Counted from the stretch's first letter, positions 1 through 9,849 are shown. The stretch is 64,000 nt of DNA from Vulcaniibacterium gelatinicum (GCF_008033445.1 NZ_VNKO01000014.1:1-64000); one strand, 5' to 3'. Numbers and translations: made by a program. The notes: generated by a model from the letters alone, not told the origin.

Positions 1-103
1 CGCGCCGATCGCGGCGCCGCCGCCGGCGCGGGCCGAGGCGGCGCCGCGCGGCACCAGCCGCCTGCGCCAGCGGATCGAGCCCACGCTCGGGAGGACCGCA
101 TGA
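1..103 (+). CDS. ftsW: FtsW, C-terminal tail only (partial)
   Basis: The window opens inside a reading frame that continues from the left edge and ends with TGA at 101-103, overlapping the murG ATG at 100. About 33 residues are visible: a proline/alanine-rich stretch, then a basic tail ending in IEPTLGRTA. In the dcw cluster the gene directly before murG is ftsW, the lipid II polymerase (SEDS) of the divisome. A basic cytoplasmic C-terminus fits that protein. The assignment rests on position and the tail only, because none of the membrane domain is in the window. Confidence 0.6.
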   Translation, partial: APIAAPPPARAEAAPRGTSRLRQRIEPTLGRTA

Positions 104-1176
104 GCGCGCGCCCGGTCATGATCCTTGCCGGCGGCACCGGCGGCCACATCTTCCCGGGCCTGGCGGTGGCGCGCGCGCTGCGCGCGCGCGGCGTGGAGGT
201 GTGCTGGCTGGGCGCGGAAGGGGCGATGGAGACGCGGCTGGTGCCCGGCCATGGCCTGGTCCTCGACACCATTCCGGTGCGCGGCGTGCGCGGCAAGGGC
301 GTGCGCGCGCTGCTCGCGCTGCCGGTGCAACTGATCGGCGCGGTGCGCGCGGCGCTGCGCGTGCTGCGCGCACGCCGGCCGGCGGCGGTGGTGAGCTTCG
401 GCGGCTACGCCGCGGGCCCGGGCGGGCTGGCGGCGCGGCTGCTCGGCCTGCCGCTGCTGGTGCACGAGCAGAACCGCGCGCCGGGCCTGACCAACCGGGT
501 GCTGGCGCGGCTCGCGCGGCGCGTGCTCACCGGCTTCCCCGGCACCTTCGCGTCCGGCGTGGAGGAGGTGGTCGGCAACCCGGTGCGCGAGGAGATCGCG
601 GCGGTGCCGCCGCCGTCGGTGCGCTTCGCCGGCCGCGACGCCGGCAGCCTGCGCCTGCTGGTGCTCGGCGGCAGCCAGGGCGCGCGCGCGCTCAACGCCG
701 CGGTGCCGCAGGCGCTGGCGCAGCTGCGCGAGCTGCGCATCGAGGTCCGCCACCAGTGCGGCGAGGCGCTGCGCGCCGAGGCCGAGGCCGCGTACGCGCA
801 GGCCGGCGTGCAGGCGACGATCGAGCCGTTCATCGCCGACATGGCCGGCGCCTACGCCTGGGCCGACTTCGTGGTCTGCCGCGCCGGCGCGCTGACCCTG
901 GCCGAGCTGTGCGCGGTCGGCGTCGGCAGCGTGCTGGTGCCGTTCCCGCAGGCGGTGGACGACCACCAGACCCGCAACGCCGAATACCTGGTCGAGCGCG
1001 GCGCCGCGCGCCTGCTCAGGCAGGACGAAACCCTGGCCGCGCGCCTGCGCGCCGCGCTCGCCGAGATCGTCGCCGACCCCGCCACGCGCCGCGCCATGGC
1101 CGAGGCCGCGCGTGCGCTCGCCCGCCCCGACGCCGCCGCGCGCGTCGCCGCCGCCGTCCTCGAGGAGACCGCATGA
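100..1176 (+). CDS. murG: UDP-GlcNAc:lipid I N-acetylglucosaminyltransferase
   Basis: MurG adds GlcNAc from UDP-GlcNAc to lipid I, making lipid II at the inner face of the cytoplasmic membrane. The 358-residue length is normal for the family. The N-terminal glycine loop [12 protein letters not shown] lies at residues 11-22, and the second Rossmann domain has [10 protein letters not shown] and a later GALTLAEL stretch that contacts the nucleotide sugar. The ATG overlaps the ftsW stop and the gene's own TGA overlaps the murC ATG, so translation is probably coupled along the cluster. Assignment is secure. Confidence 0.97.
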   Translation: MSARPVMILAGGTGGHIFPGLAVARALRARGVEVCWLGAEGAMETRLVPGHGLVLDTIPVRGVRGKGVRALLALPVQLIGAVRAALRVLRARRPAAVVSFGGYAAGPGGLAARLLGLPLLVHEQNRAPGLTNRVLARLARRVLTGFPGTFASGVEEVVGNPVREEIAAVPPPSVRFAGRDAGSLRLLVLGGSQGARALNAAVPQALAQLRELRIEVRHQCGEALRAEAEAAYAQAGVQATIEPFIADMAGAYAWADFVVCRAGALTLAELCAVGVGSVLVPFPQAVDDHQTRNAEYLVERGAARLLRQDETLAARLRAALAEIVADPATRRAMAEAARALARPDAAARVAAAVLEETA

Positions 1177-2618
1177 GCCCGCTGCATCCGCGCCGCCTGA
1201 TGGCCACCGGCGACCTCGCCAAGGCCTACCCGCGCGTGCACTTCATCGGCATCGGCGGGGTCGGCATGAGCGGCATCGCCGAGGTGCTGTGCACGCTCGG
1301 CTACCAGGTTTCCGGTTCCGACAGCGCCGACAACGCGGTCACCCGCCGGCTGGCCTCGCTCGGCGTCACCGTGCACCGCGGCCACGCCGCGGCCAACGTG
1401 CTCGACGCCGACTGCGTGGTGGTCTCCAGCGCGATCCGGCCGGACAACCCGGAGCTGCTCGAGGCCCGCGCCCAGCGCATCCCGATCGTGCCGCGCGCGG
1501 AGATGCTGGCCGAGCTGATGCGCTTCAAGCGCGGCATCGCGGTGGCCGGCACCCACGGCAAGACCACCACCACCTCGCTCACCGCGAGCGTGCTCGGCGA
1601 GGGCGGGCTCGACCCCACCTTCGTGATCGGCGGCAAGCTGCTCGCCGCCGGCGCCAATGCGCGCCTGGGCGGCGGCCAGTGGCTGGTGGCCGAGGCCGAC
1701 GAGAGCGACGGCAGCTTCCTGCGCCTGAACCCGGCGGTGGCGATCGTCACCAACATTGACGCCGACCACCTGGAGAACTACGGCGGCGACTTCGCCAAGG
1801 TCCAGGCCGCGTTCGCCGAGTTCCTGCACCGGCTGCCGTTCTACGGCCTGGCGGTGCTGTGCGTGGACGATCCGGAAGTGGCCGCGCTCGCCGCCGACAC
1901 GCCGCGCCACGTGATGACCTACGGCTTCGCGCCGCAGGCCGACGTGCGCGCCGAGGACGTGCGCCAGCAGGGCGCGCGCATGCACTTCACCCTGTGCCTG
2001 CCGGACGGCACGCGCACCGCAGTCGAGCTGGCGCTGCCCGGGCGCCACAACGTGCAGAACGCGCTCGCCGCGGCCGCGGTCGGCTGGCAGCTCGGAGTCC
2101 AGCCTGCGGCGATCGCGCGCGCGTTCGCCCAGTTCGCCGGCATCGGCCGCCGCTTCAACCTGCTCGGCGAGCTGACCACGCCGAAGGGCGCGCGGGTGCA
2201 GCTGGTGGACGACTACGGCCACCACCCGGCCGAGCTCGAGGCGGTGTTCGCCGCCGCGCGCGGCGGCTGGCCCGAGCGGCGCCTGGTGGTGGCGTTCCAG
2301 CCGCACCGCTACACCCGCACCCGCGACCTGTTCGACGACTTCGCCGCGGTGCTGTCCTCCGTGGACACGCTGGTGCTGACCGAGGTCTATCCCGCCGGCG
2401 AGGCGCCGATCGCCGGCGCCGACGCGCGCTCGCTGGCGCGCGCGATCCGCGCCCGCGGCCGCATTGATCCGATCGTGGTCGGCGGCCCCGGCGAACTCGT
2501 CCATGTGTTGCCCGACGTGCTGCAGGACGGCGACCTGCTGCTGCTGATGGGCGCCGGCGACATCGGCCAGGTCGCGCAGCAACTGGCCGCGCAGGGGTTC
2601 GAAGGAGCAGGCCGGTGA
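1173..2618 (+). CDS. murC: UDP-N-acetylmuramate--L-alanine ligase
   Basis: MurC is the cytoplasmic ATP-dependent ligase that adds L-alanine to UDP-MurNAc, the first step of the peptide stem. The 481-residue product has the N-terminal UDP-binding Rossmann motif ([13 protein letters not shown], about 24-36) and the Mur-ligase ATP loop GTHGKTTTT at 126-134. [12 protein letters not shown] block and a C-terminal DDYGHHPAE block follow. The reading frame extends further upstream, but that part is antisense-like sequence within murG. The ATG at 1173 gives the standard N-terminus and the usual ATGA overlap with murG. Confidence 0.97.
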   Translation: MSPLHPRRLMATGDLAKAYPRVHFIGIGGVGMSGIAEVLCTLGYQVSGSDSADNAVTRRLASLGVTVHRGHAAANVLDADCVVVSSAIRPDNPELLEARAQRIPIVPRAEMLAELMRFKRGIAVAGTHGKTTTTSLTASVLGEGGLDPTFVIGGKLLAAGANARLGGGQWLVAEADESDGSFLRLNPAVAIVTNIDADHLENYGGDFAKVQAAFAEFLHRLPFYGLAVLCVDDPEVAALAADTPRHVMTYGFAPQADVRAEDVRQQGARMHFTLCLPDGTRTAVELALPGRHNVQNALAAAAVGWQLGVQPAAIARAFAQFAGIGRRFNLLGELTTPKGARVQLVDDYGHHPAELEAVFAAARGGWPERRLVVAFQPHRYTRTRDLFDDFAAVLSSVDTLVLTEVYPAGEAPIAGADARSLARAIRARGRIDPIVVGGPGELVHVLPDVLQDGDLLLLMGAGDIGQVAQQLAAQGFEGAGR

Positions 2619-3577
2619 GCAACGCATTCCCGCCGCCGCGCATCGCCGATCCGGCCGCCTTCGGCCGGGTCGCGGTGCTGATGGGCGGCACCAGCGCCGA
2701 GCGCGAGGTCTCGCTCGACTCCGGCCGCAACGTGCTCGCGGCGCTGCGCGCGCGCGGCGTGGACGCGCATGCGGTGGACGGCATCCCGGCCCTGGTCGCG
2801 GCCCTGGTCGAGCGCCGCTTCGACCGCGTGTTCAACGTCCTCCACGGCCACCATGGCGGCGGCGAGGACGGCGTGCTGCAGGGCCTGCTCGAGGCCTTCG
2901 GCGTGCCCTACACCGGCTCGGGCGTGCTCGGCAGCGCGCTGAGCATGGACAAGATCCGCACCAAGCAGGTCTGGCTCAGCCTGGGCCTGCCCACGCCGCG
3001 CTACGCGCGCCTGCGCAAGGGCGACGACGTGCATGCCGCGGCGCGCGCGCTGGGCCTGCCGGTGATCGTCAAGCCGGCATGCGAGGGCTCCAGCGTCGGC
3101 GTCTCGCGCGTGTTCGACGAGGCCGGGCTGGAGGACGCGGTCGAACTGGCCGCGCGCTACCCGGGCGAGCTGCTGATGGAGCAGCTGATCGTGGGCGACG
3201 AGCTCACCGTCGGCATCCTCGGCCAGACCGCGCTGCCCTCGATCCGGATCGTGCCCAAGGGCGAGTGGTACGACTACCACGCCAAGTACGTCGCCGAGGA
3301 CACCCAGTACCTGTGCCCGGGCCTGGAGGGCGCGGACGAGGCCGGGATCCGCCGCCTCGCGCTCGATGCCTTCGTCGCCGCCGACTGCCGCGGCTGGGGC
3401 CGGGTGGACGTGATGCGCGACCGCGCCAGTGGCCGGCTGTACCTGCTCGAGATCAACACCGCGCCCGGCATGACCAGCCACTCGCTGGTGCCCAAGGCCG
3501 CGGCCCAGCTCGGGATCGGCTTCGAGGAACTGTGCTGGCGGATCCTGGAACAGACCGTGGAGGTGGAGCGGCCGTGA
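2615..3577 (+). CDS. ddl: D-alanine--D-alanine ligase
   Basis: Ddl joins two D-alanines for the end of the peptidoglycan stem. The 320-residue protein is an ATP-grasp ligase. It carries [14 protein letters not shown] near the N-terminus, [16 protein letters not shown] around residue 85, [16 protein letters not shown] near 105, and the metal-binding [13 protein letters not shown] close to the C-terminus. The start is a GTG whose last two bases form part of the murC TGA. Its length and position between murC and ftsQ match the DdlB type. Confidence 0.96.
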   Translation: MSNAFPPPRIADPAAFGRVAVLMGGTSAEREVSLDSGRNVLAALRARGVDAHAVDGIPALVAALVERRFDRVFNVLHGHHGGGEDGVLQGLLEAFGVPYTGSGVLGSALSMDKIRTKQVWLSLGLPTPRYARLRKGDDVHAAARALGLPVIVKPACEGSSVGVSRVFDEAGLEDAVELAARYPGELLMEQLIVGDELTVGILGQTALPSIRIVPKGEWYDYHAKYVAEDTQYLCPGLEGADEAGIRRLALDAFVAADCRGWGRVDVMRDRASGRLYLLEINTAPGMTSHSLVPKAAAQLGIGFEELCWRILEQTVEVERP

Positions 3578-4332
3578 ACGCGCTGCTGCGCATCCTCGCG
3601 TGGATCCTGGCGCTGGCGCTGGTGGCGCTGCCGGTCGTGGCCGTGGTCAACGGCTGGATCGGCGCCGAGCGCTGGCCGCTGCGCACCCTGCGCGTGCACG
3701 GCCGCCTCGAGCGCGTGGACGAGGCGCGGCTGCGCGCGGCGGTGCTGCCGTACGCGCGAGGCGGGTTCTTCGCCGTGGACCTGGCCGGCGCGCAGCGCGC
3801 GGTGGCGCAGCTGCCGTGGGTCGAGCGCGCCGAGGTGCGCAAGCGCTGGCCGGACGTGATCGAGGTGACGGTGAGCGAACACCGTCCGTTCGCGCGCTGG
3901 GGCGCGGACCGGCTGCTGTCCGAGCGCGGCCGGCTGTTCCCGGCCCGCGGCGTGGCGGTGCCCGCGGACCTGCCGCGCTTCGACGCGCCGCAGGCGCGCA
4001 TCGCCGAGGTGGTCGCGCTGTACAACGAGGCGCGCACCCTGTTCGCGCCGAGCGGCCAGGACGTGCGCGCGGTGACGCTCGACCGCCGCGGCAGCTGGTC
4101 GCTCACCCTCTCCGGCGGCACCGAGGTCGTGCTCGGCCGCGACGACGCGCGCCTGCGCCTGGCCCGCTTCGCGCGCCTGCTGCCGCGGCTGCTGGCGCAG
4201 GAACCGCGCCTGCTGGTCCGCGCCGACCTGCGCTACACGAATGGCTTCGCGCTGGCCTGGACCGCGCGCCCCGACCCCGACCCTGCCGCGCCGCGCGCGG
4301 CAGGCAGCAGTACCCAGGAAGGACAGGCATGA
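3574..4332 (+). CDS. ftsQ: Cell division protein FtsQ
   Basis: FtsQ is a bitopic divisome scaffold that ties early ring proteins to FtsB/FtsL. The 252-residue product has a short cytoplasmic N-terminus and one membrane segment at about residues 5-27. A POTRA domain follows ([19 protein letters not shown] onward), with [20 protein letters not shown], the most conserved stretch, and a periplasmic beta domain. Translation starts at a GTG overlapping the ddl stop. The last 20 or so residues are low-complexity Pro/Ala/Ser/Gln and probably disordered. The ATGA overlap with ftsA suggests coupling. Confidence 0.93.
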   Translation: MNALLRILAWILALALVALPVVAVVNGWIGAERWPLRTLRVHGRLERVDEARLRAAVLPYARGGFFAVDLAGAQRAVAQLPWVERAEVRKRWPDVIEVTVSEHRPFARWGADRLLSERGRLFPARGVAVPADLPRFDAPQARIAEVVALYNEARTLFAPSGQDVRAVTLDRRGSWSLTLSGGTEVVLGRDDARLRLARFARLLPRLLAQEPRLLVRADLRYTNGFALAWTARPDPDPAAPRAAGSSTQEGQA

Positions 4333-5564
4333 ACCGCAAAGGCGACAAGTCGCTGATCGTCGGCCTCGACATCGGCACCTCGAAGGTGACCGCGCTGGTC
4401 GGCGAGTACACCCCCGGCGCGCCGATCGAGGTGATCGGCATCGGCTCGCACGAATCGCGCGGGCTCAAGCGCGGCGTGGTGGTGGACATCGAATCCACCG
4501 TGCAGTCCATCCAGCGCGCGATCGAGGAGGCCGAGCTGATGGCCGGCTGCGAGGTGCGCTCGGTGTACGCCTCGATCACCGGCAGCCACGTGCAGTGCCG
4601 CAACTCGCAGGGCATCGCCCCGATCCGCGACGGCGAGGTCACCTGGGCCGACCTCGACCGCGTGCTCGAGGCGGCCAAGGCGGTGGCGATCCCGGCCGAC
4701 CAGAAGATCCTGCACGCGATCCCGCGCGACTACGTGCTCGACGATTCGCAGGAGGGGATCCGCAACCCGGTCGGCATGACCGGTGTGCGCCTGGAGGTGC
4801 ACGCGCACCTGGTGGTGTGCGCGCAGTCGGCCGCGGCCAACATCACCAAGTGCGTGCAGCGCTGCGGGCTGCAGGTGGACGACCTGATCCTGGCCTCGCT
4901 CGCCTCCAGCACTGCCGTGCTCACCCCCGACGAGCGCGAGCTCGGCGTGGTGCTGGTGGACATCGGCGCCGGCACCACCGACATCGCGGTGTTCGTGCAC
5001 GGCGCGATCGCGCACAGCGCCAGCCTGCCGATCGCCGGCGACAAGGTCACCGAGGACATCGCGCACATGCTGCGCACGCCCACCCCGGAGGCCGAGCAGA
5101 TCAAGGTCCGCTACGCCTGCGCGCTGGCGCAGCTGGCGACGGCGGAGGAGAGCATCCAGGTCCCGAGCGTCGGCGACCGCCCGCCGCGGCGCCTGCCGCG
5201 GCACTCGCTCGCGCAGGCGGTGCAGGCGCGCTACGAGGAGATCTTCGAGATGGTGCAGGCCGAGCTGCGCCGTTCCGGCTTCGAGCCGCACGTGCGCGCC
5301 GGCATGGTGCTCACCGGCGGCGCCGCGAAGATGGAAGGCGTGGTCGAACTGGCCGAGGAGATGCTGCAGATGCCGGTGCGGGTGGGCATCCCGCAGCACG
5401 TCACCGGCCTGGGCGAGGTGGTCGGCAACCCGGTCCACGCCACCGGCGTGGGCCTGCTGCTGATGGGCAGCCAGATCGAGCACCCGCGGCGGCCGTCGCT
5501 CGCCGGCGGGCGCGCGGGCAGTTTCTGGAACCGGCTGAAGAACTGGTATCGCGGCGAGTTCTGA
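4329..5564 (+). CDS. ftsA: Cell division protein FtsA
   Basis: FtsA is the actin-like ATPase that anchors FtsZ filaments to the membrane and recruits later division proteins. The 411-residue product opens with the phosphate-1 motif [16 protein letters not shown] and has [12 protein letters not shown] (phosphate-2) near 220. It ends in an amphipathic membrane-targeting helix ([15 protein letters not shown]). The start at 4329 overlaps the ftsQ stop. A purine-rich leader of 122 bases separates it from ftsZ, the first real gap in the cluster, so ftsZ may have additional promoters there. Confidence 0.97.
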   Translation: MNRKGDKSLIVGLDIGTSKVTALVGEYTPGAPIEVIGIGSHESRGLKRGVVVDIESTVQSIQRAIEEAELMAGCEVRSVYASITGSHVQCRNSQGIAPIRDGEVTWADLDRVLEAAKAVAIPADQKILHAIPRDYVLDDSQEGIRNPVGMTGVRLEVHAHLVVCAQSAAANITKCVQRCGLQVDDLILASLASSTAVLTPDERELGVVLVDIGAGTTDIAVFVHGAIAHSASLPIAGDKVTEDIAHMLRTPTPEAEQIKVRYACALAQLATAEESIQVPSVGDRPPRRLPRHSLAQAVQARYEEIFEMVQAELRRSGFEPHVRAGMVLTGGAAKMEGVVELAEEMLQMPVRVGIPQHVTGLGEVVGNPVHATGVGLLLMGSQIEHPRRPSLAGGRAGSFWNRLKNWYRGEF

Positions 5565-5686
5565 GGCTGCATCGCGCGCACGGAGGCGGGCGGCGGAAGC
5601 GGAAGGACGGCGGAGACGGAGACAGGCAGGGCAACGGGCGACACCCCGATTCACACGAGCAAGACATAACAACGGAGGACACGGAC

Positions 5687-6910
5687 ATGGCGCATTTCGA
5701 ACTGGTAGAGAAGATGGCCCCGAACGCGGTCATCAAGGTCATCGGCGTGGGCGGCGGCGGCGGCAACGCGGTCGCGCACATGGTCAGCAGCAGCGTGGAC
5801 GGCGTGGAGTTCATCACCGCCAACACCGATGCCCAGGCGATCAAGAACTGCGGCGCCAAGCTGCAGCTGCAGCTCGGCGCGAACGTGACCAAGGGCCTGG
5901 GCGCCGGCGCGAACCCCGAGGTCGGCCGCCAGGCCGCGCTCGAGGACCGCGAGCGGATCACCGAGGCGCTGTCGGGCGCCGACATGGTGTTCATCACCGC
6001 CGGCATGGGCGGCGGCACCGGCACCGGCGCGGCGCCGGTGGTGGCGCAGCTGGCCAAGGAGATGGGGATCCTGACGGTGGCGGTGGTGACCAAGCCGTTC
6101 CCGTTCGAGGGCCGCCGGCGCATGCAGGTGGCGCTGAAGGGCATCGAGGAGCTGAGCCAGCACGTGGACTCGCTGATCACGATCCCGAACGAGAAGCTGA
6201 TCACCGTGCTCGGCCGCAACGCGACCATGATCCAGGCCTTCCGCGCCGCCAACGACGTGCTGCTCGGCGCGGTGCAGGGCATCGCCGACCTGATCGTGCG
6301 CCCGGGCCTGATCAACGTGGACTTCGCCGACGTGCGCACGGTGATGAGCGAGATGGGCCTGGCGATGATGGGCACCGGCAGCGCGCGCGGCGACGACCGC
6401 GCCCAGGCCGCGGCCGAGGCCGCGATCCAGAACCCGCTGCTCGACGACGTCAACCTGGCCGGCGCGAACGGCATCCTGGTCAACATCACCGCCGGCCCGG
6501 ACTTCACCATGGCCGAGTTCGACGAGATCGGCCGGGTGGTGGACCAGTTCGCCAGCGAGGACGCCACGGTGGTGATCGGCACCGTGCTCGACCCGGACAT
6601 GCAGGACATGGTCAAGGTCACCGTGGTCGCCACCGGCCTGAACCGCGCCGCTGTGCGCCAGCCGGCGCGCGGCACGGAGCGCGAGTTCGGCGAGGCGCGC
6701 CGACCGCAGGTGCAGCTGATCAACACCCAGGCGCGGCGCGACGGCACCACCGGCATGCTGCTCGACCGCGTGGACGCGCAGACGCCGGCGATGCCCAGCA
6801 TCGCCAGCGGGCTGCGCAGCCGCAGCGCCGAGCCGGCGGCGACACCGGCCGCCGAGCTGCCGGCGGATTACCTGGACATCCCCGCGTTCCTGCGTCGCCA
6901 GGCCGACTGA
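5687..6910 (+). CDS. ftsZ: Cell division GTPase FtsZ
   Basis: FtsZ is the tubulin homologue that forms the cytokinetic ring. The 407-residue protein shows the N-terminal [10 protein letters not shown] loop, the tubulin signature [11 protein letters not shown] at about 107-117, and the catalytic T7-loop region ([11 protein letters not shown]). A variable linker leads to the conserved C-terminal peptide [14 protein letters not shown] that binds FtsA and ZipA. The start is fixed by a strong Shine-Dalgarno GGAGGA at 5674-5679, eight bases before the ATG. Hairpin-rich DNA follows the stop. Confidence 0.98.
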   Translation: MAHFELVEKMAPNAVIKVIGVGGGGGNAVAHMVSSSVDGVEFITANTDAQAIKNCGAKLQLQLGANVTKGLGAGANPEVGRQAALEDRERITEALSGADMVFITAGMGGGTGTGAAPVVAQLAKEMGILTVAVVTKPFPFEGRRRMQVALKGIEELSQHVDSLITIPNEKLITVLGRNATMIQAFRAANDVLLGAVQGIADLIVRPGLINVDFADVRTVMSEMGLAMMGTGSARGDDRAQAAAEAAIQNPLLDDVNLAGANGILVNITAGPDFTMAEFDEIGRVVDQFASEDATVVIGTVLDPDMQDMVKVTVVATGLNRAAVRQPARGTEREFGEARRPQVQLINTQARRDGTTGMLLDRVDAQTPAMPSIASGLRSRSAEPAATPAAELPADYLDIPAFLRRQAD

Positions 6911-6917
6911 CCCTCCG

Positions 6918-6940
6918 GCCTCCCCCGCGCCGGGGGAGGC
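6918..6940. repeat. Perfect 10-bp inverted repeat after ftsZ
   Basis: The arms 6918-6927 and 6931-6940 are perfect reverse complements around a 3-base loop (GCCTCCCCCG / CGGGGGAGGC). The repeat begins 8 bases after the ftsZ stop and could fold in the 3' end of the message. No T-run follows, so it is not a canonical intrinsic terminator. It may belong to the same palindrome family as 6949-6984 and 37660-37696. Confidence 0.6.
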
Positions 6941-6948
6941 GATCCGCG

Positions 6949-6984
6949 CCTTCCCCCGCCTGCGGGGGAGGGACGGGGTGGGGC
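6949..6984. repeat. Dispersed palindromic repeat, copy 1
   Basis: Arms 6949-6959 and 6962-6972 pair with one G:T exception (CCTTCCCCCGC / GCGGGGGAGGG). A G-rich tail, GACGGGGTGGGGC, follows. The same unit, arms plus tail, recurs at 37660-37696. This is a repeat family, probably genome-wide, and not a gene-specific terminator. The copy number elsewhere cannot be seen from this window. Confidence 0.6.
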
Positions 6985-7004
6985 CCGTCGTCCGTCCTCC
7001 TCTT

Positions 7005-7030
7005 CCCGCCGGCCGGCCCGGGCCGGCGGG
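7005..7030. terminator. GC-rich stem-loop between ftsZ and lpxC
   Basis: The arms 7005-7014 and 7021-7030 form a perfect 10-bp stem with a 6-base loop, followed by ACTTTCC. A second GGCCGG-rich inverted repeat lies just after, at about 7036-7064. With the two palindromes upstream this makes a stem-loop-rich 326-base spacer. It may attenuate read-through from the dcw cluster into lpxC. The T-run is poor, so termination is only inferred. Confidence 0.35.
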
Positions 7031-7102
7031 ACTTTCCGGCCGGTCCGGCGCAAGCCGGCCGGCCGCTTTCCTTTCCCCCGCAGGGGCATGCCGCCCCTTC
7101 CG

Positions 7103-7131
7103 TTCAGGTTCAGCCAGCCGCGTGCTAGGCT
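7103..7131 (+). promoter_or_regulatory. Candidate sigma-70 promoter for lpxC
   Basis: TTCAGG at 7103-7108 and TAGGCT at 7126-7131 are separated by 17 bases, lying about 105 bases before the lpxC ATG. Both hexamers are imperfect but stand out against the GC-rich background. This is the only reasonable promoter-like pair I see in the spacer. Confidence 0.35.
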
Positions 7132-7236
7132 GTGCCGCCGTAGTGTCCGGTTCAGGCGCGGCGTCCCGTCGTTCCGCCGGTTCTGCGTTTTCGTTTTCGT
7201 CCCCGTTCGTCGTCGTCCGGAATCCGCCCCGACCCG

Positions 7237-8145
7237 ATGCTGCGCCAGCGCACCCTCAAGAACGTGATCCGCGCCACCGGCGTGGGCCTGCACAGCGGCG
7301 AGAAGGTCTATCTCACGCTGCGCCCGGCCCCGGCCGACACCGGTATCGTGTTCCGGCGGGTGGACCTCGACCCGGTGGTCGAGATCCCGGCCAGCGCGGC
7401 CCTGGTCACCGAGACCATGCTCTGCACCGGCCTGTCCTGCGCCGGCGCCAAGGTGATGACGGTCGAGCACCTGATGTCGGCGCTGGCGGGGCTGGGTGTG
7501 GACAACGCCTACGTCGAGCTGTCGGCGCCCGAGGTGCCGATCATGGACGGCTCGGCCGGCCCGTTCGTGTTCCTGCTGCAGTCGGCGGGCATCGCCGAGC
7601 AGCACGCGCCCAAGCGCTTCATCCGCGTGCGCCGGCCGGTGGAGGTGCGCGAGGGCGACAAGCTCGCCCGCTTCACCCCGCACGACGGCTTCCGGATCGG
7701 CTTCACCGTGGTGTTCGACCATCCGGCGATCCCGCCCTCGCAGTCGCGCGCCGAAATCGAGTTCTCCACCGCCTCCTACGTCAAGGAGGTCAGCCGCGCC
7801 CGCACCTTCGGCTTCATGCGCGACCTGGAGTTCATGCGCGAGCGCAACCTGGCGCTGGGCGGCTCGATGGACAATGCGATCGTGCTGGACGAGTTCCGGG
7901 TGCTGAACGAGGACGGCCTGCGCTACGCCGACGAGTTCGTGCGGCACAAGATCCTGGACGCGGTCGGCGACCTGTATCTGGCCGGCCGCCCGATCATCGG
8001 CGCGTTCGAGGGCTACAAGTCCGGCCACGCCCTCAACAACAAGCTGGTGCGCGCCCTGCTCGCCGACGCTGCGGCGTGGGAAGAGGTCACCTTCGACGAC
8101 CCCGCGGCCGCGCCCGTGGCCTACGGCCTGCCGATCCCGGCCTGA
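7237..8145 (+). CDS. lpxC: UDP-3-O-acyl-N-acetylglucosamine deacetylase
   Basis: LpxC is the zinc deacetylase of the committed step of lipid A synthesis. The 302-residue protein starts [21 protein letters not shown], which is typical. It has the zinc/catalytic blocks [17 protein letters not shown] (about 74-90) and [16 protein letters not shown] (about 236-251), the latter supplying the second His and the Asp ligand. Position after ftsZ is the usual one in gammaproteobacteria. The 233 bases that follow, up to DUF721, include an AT-rich patch described separately. Confidence 0.97.
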   Translation: MLRQRTLKNVIRATGVGLHSGEKVYLTLRPAPADTGIVFRRVDLDPVVEIPASAALVTETMLCTGLSCAGAKVMTVEHLMSALAGLGVDNAYVELSAPEVPIMDGSAGPFVFLLQSAGIAEQHAPKRFIRVRRPVEVREGDKLARFTPHDGFRIGFTVVFDHPAIPPSQSRAEIEFSTASYVKEVSRARTFGFMRDLEFMRERNLALGGSMDNAIVLDEFRVLNEDGLRYADEFVRHKILDAVGDLYLAGRPIIGAFEGYKSGHALNNKLVRALLADAAAWEEVTFDDPAAAPVAYGLPIPA

Positions 8146-8212
8146 GCCGGCGCGCCCGGCCCGCTTCCGGGCCACCCTCGCTCTCCTGAATACGCGCGGC
8201 CATCCGGCTGGG

Positions 8213-8370
8213 GCTCACATTGGTGAGCATTCTGTGAAACCGGCCGAATATTTAACAAAAAATTAACGATAGCCTGCTGCCGGTTTAACGAAATCCGGGG
8301 AGGGGGCCGGTAGCATGCCCGCTCGGCTCGTGACGGCCGGGTTGAGGGAAACGCGGTTCCCCGTCGTCAC
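8213..8370. other. Convergent intergenic spacer with hairpins and an AT-rich patch
   Basis: No ORF fits here. The spacer between the convergent ends of lpxC and DUF721 holds a perfect 6-bp hairpin with an ATTG loop (8213-8228) and a 24-base A/T block at 8247-8270 that is strikingly unlike the surrounding DNA. It also holds a nested stem: GTGACG 8330-8335 with CGTCAC 8365-8370, and GGGAA 8346-8350 with TTCCC 8357-8361. On the minus strand the A/T block gives a T-run after DUF721, so part of it may be that gene's terminator. A small RNA is possible but unproven. Confidence 0.35.
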
Positions 8371-8378
8371 CGGCCAAC

Positions 8379-8825
8379 TCAGGAGTCGTCTTGCGATCCC
8401 CCGGACGGGGGATCTTCCAGGGACGCCATGGCATCGCGCAGGGCATCGCGCGCTGCCGCCGACCGCGGGCCGGGCAGGGGATCGGTCCGTTCCGGCCGGA
8501 ATGCCGGAGCGGTCGCCACCTTGGCGACCACATCGGTCACGTCGAGCCCGAGGGAACGGGCGGCGTCGAGCACCTCGGGTGCGGCCAGCCGCAGTTTGGC
8601 GCGCCACACCGGAGACTCGACGACGAACACGAGCCTGCCACGGCTGAAGTTGGCCAGCCGCGCATGCGCGGCCAGCGGCGGCGGCAGGCAGGGGCGCAAC
8701 TTGCGGTCCAAGGCGTCGAGCCAGAGCGCGCGACGCAAGGGGTCGAACGCGGCATCGCCGAACAGCGCATCGAGCGCTGGACGTGCGGTCGCGGGGGACT
8801 TCCCGCCGGGCCTGGAACCTGACAT
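8379..8825 (-). CDS. DUF721 domain protein
   Basis: The 148-residue product matches the DUF721 (DciA-like) pattern: a short basic N-terminus, then a compact domain containing LFGDAAFDPLRRALWLDALDRK and GRLVFVVESPVWRAKLRL, and a Pro/Ser-rich tail. DUF721 proteins include DciA, the helicase-loading factor of bacteria that lack DnaC. That role is family knowledge and is not demonstrated here. The ATG at 8825 was chosen because the domain begins just after it and it leaves 4 bases to the divergent M23 gene. The upstream in-frame extension lies inside that gene. Confidence 0.75.
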   Translation of the reverse strand: MSGSRPGGKSPATARPALDALFGDAAFDPLRRALWLDALDRKLRPCLPPPLAAHARLANFSRGRLVFVVESPVWRAKLRLAAPEVLDAARSLGLDVTDVVAKVATAPAFRPERTDPLPGPRSAAARDALRDAMASLEDPPSGGSQDDS

Positions 8826-8829
8826 CGCA

Positions 8830-9747
8830 ATGACCTTCGAATTCGAACCACACAATACGCGCAGCCGCCTGTCCCTGCTCGGCCGGCGCGTCCACGCCCT
8901 GCTCCTGGCCCGACCGCTGGCCGCCTTCACGGCCGTGCTGGGCTGCGGCCTGGCGCTCGGCGCGGCGGCGCACGCCGCCTACGGCACGGCCGAGAACGCG
9001 CTGCTGCGCGCCGAGCTGGCCCGCCAGCAGGGCGAGCTGCGCGAGGTGCGCGAGGGCGCGCAGCGCGAGATCAACGCCCTGGCCGCGCGCGTGGGCGAGC
9101 TGCAGGCCCAGGCCAACCGCCTGAACGCGCTCGGCGAGCGCCTGACCCGGATGGGCCAGCTGGCCGAGGGCGAGTTCGACTTCGACCAGCCGGTGCCCAC
9201 CGGCGGTGCCGGTCCGGTGCGCGACATGCCGCCCGGGCAGCTGGTCGCCGACCTCGAGGACGTGGAGCGCCAGTTCGCGGCCTCGGGCAAGCAGCTCTCG
9301 GTGCTGGAGGCGCTGTTGTTCGACCGCGAGCTCGACCGCAGCGCCGTGCCCTCGCGCGCGCCGATCAACAGCTACATCACCTCCGGCTACGGCGGCCGCG
9401 CCGACCCGATCCGCGGCGGCCGCCAGTTCCACAAGGGCCTGGACTTCGAGGCCGACGTGGGCGACCCGGTGTTCGCGGTCGCCGACGGCGTGGTCAGCTA
9501 CGCCGGCCCGCGCGCCGGCTACGGCATCACCGTCGAGGTGGACCACGGCAACGGCTACGTCACCCGCTATGCGCACAACTCGCGCCTGAGCGTGCGGGTG
9601 GGCGACCTGGTCCGCAGCGGCCAGGAGATCGCCAAGGCCGGCTCCACCGGCCGCTCCACCGGCGCCCACGTCCATTTCGAGGTCTGGGAGCACGGGCGCG
9701 CGGTCGACCCGCGCAAGTTCCTCGGCCAGCGGCAGACGCGCGGCTGA
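8830..9747 (+). CDS. M23-family murein metallopeptidase, membrane-anchored
   Basis: The 305-residue protein has an N-terminal membrane segment (about residues 26-48), then a coiled-coil region (about 50-100, ALLRAELARQQGELREV onward). A C-terminal LytM/M23 domain carries the HKGLDFEADVGDPVFA and GAHVHFEVWE blocks with the zinc-binding His and Asp residues. Such proteins cleave peptidoglycan cross-bridges in the periplasm or act near the division site. The ATG at 8830 is 4 bases from the divergent DUF721 start, so each promoter must lie inside the other gene. No clear Shine-Dalgarno sequence is visible. Confidence 0.85.
   Translation: MTFEFEPHNTRSRLSLLGRRVHALLLARPLAAFTAVLGCGLALGAAAHAAYGTAENALLRAELARQQGELREVREGAQREINALAARVGELQAQANRLNALGERLTRMGQLAEGEFDFDQPVPTGGAGPVRDMPPGQLVADLEDVERQFAASGKQLSVLEALLFDRELDRSAVPSRAPINSYITSGYGGRADPIRGGRQFHKGLDFEADVGDPVFAVADGVVSYAGPRAGYGITVEVDHGNGYVTRYAHNSRLSVRVGDLVRSGQEIAKAGSTGRSTGAHVHFEVWEHGRAVDPRKFLGQRQTRG
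8836..8857. promoter_or_regulatory. 12-bp palindrome and minus-strand -10 at the DUF721/M23 divergence
   Basis: TTCGAATTCGAA at 8836-8847 is a perfect palindrome inside codons 3-6 of the M23 gene. The minus strand reads TATTGT at 8857-8852, a plausible -10 that would start DUF721 transcription at about the palindrome. The arrangement could be an operator. It could also be chance coding of Phe-Glu-Phe-Glu. Confidence 0.3.
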
Positions 9748-9805
9748 GGGCCGCGCCGCGGGGCGCGGCCGGCCGGGCTTGATACCCCGGGGCCGCGTCT
9801 CCACG

Positions 9806-9849
9806 TACAATCCCGCGTTGCCGTGAAAGGGCGCCGTGCGCCCTTTTTT
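9806..9849 (+). terminator. Intrinsic terminator ahead of secA, overlapped by a -10-like box
   Basis: GGGCGC 9829-9834 and GCGCCC 9838-9843 form a perfect stem with a CGT loop. Six T residues (9844-9849) follow, making this the most canonical rho-independent terminator in the window. It can end the M23 transcript. TACAAT at 9806-9811 lies just upstream. If that hexamer is the secA -10, the transcript would start near 9818 and meet the hairpin about 11 bases later. Confidence 0.75.
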
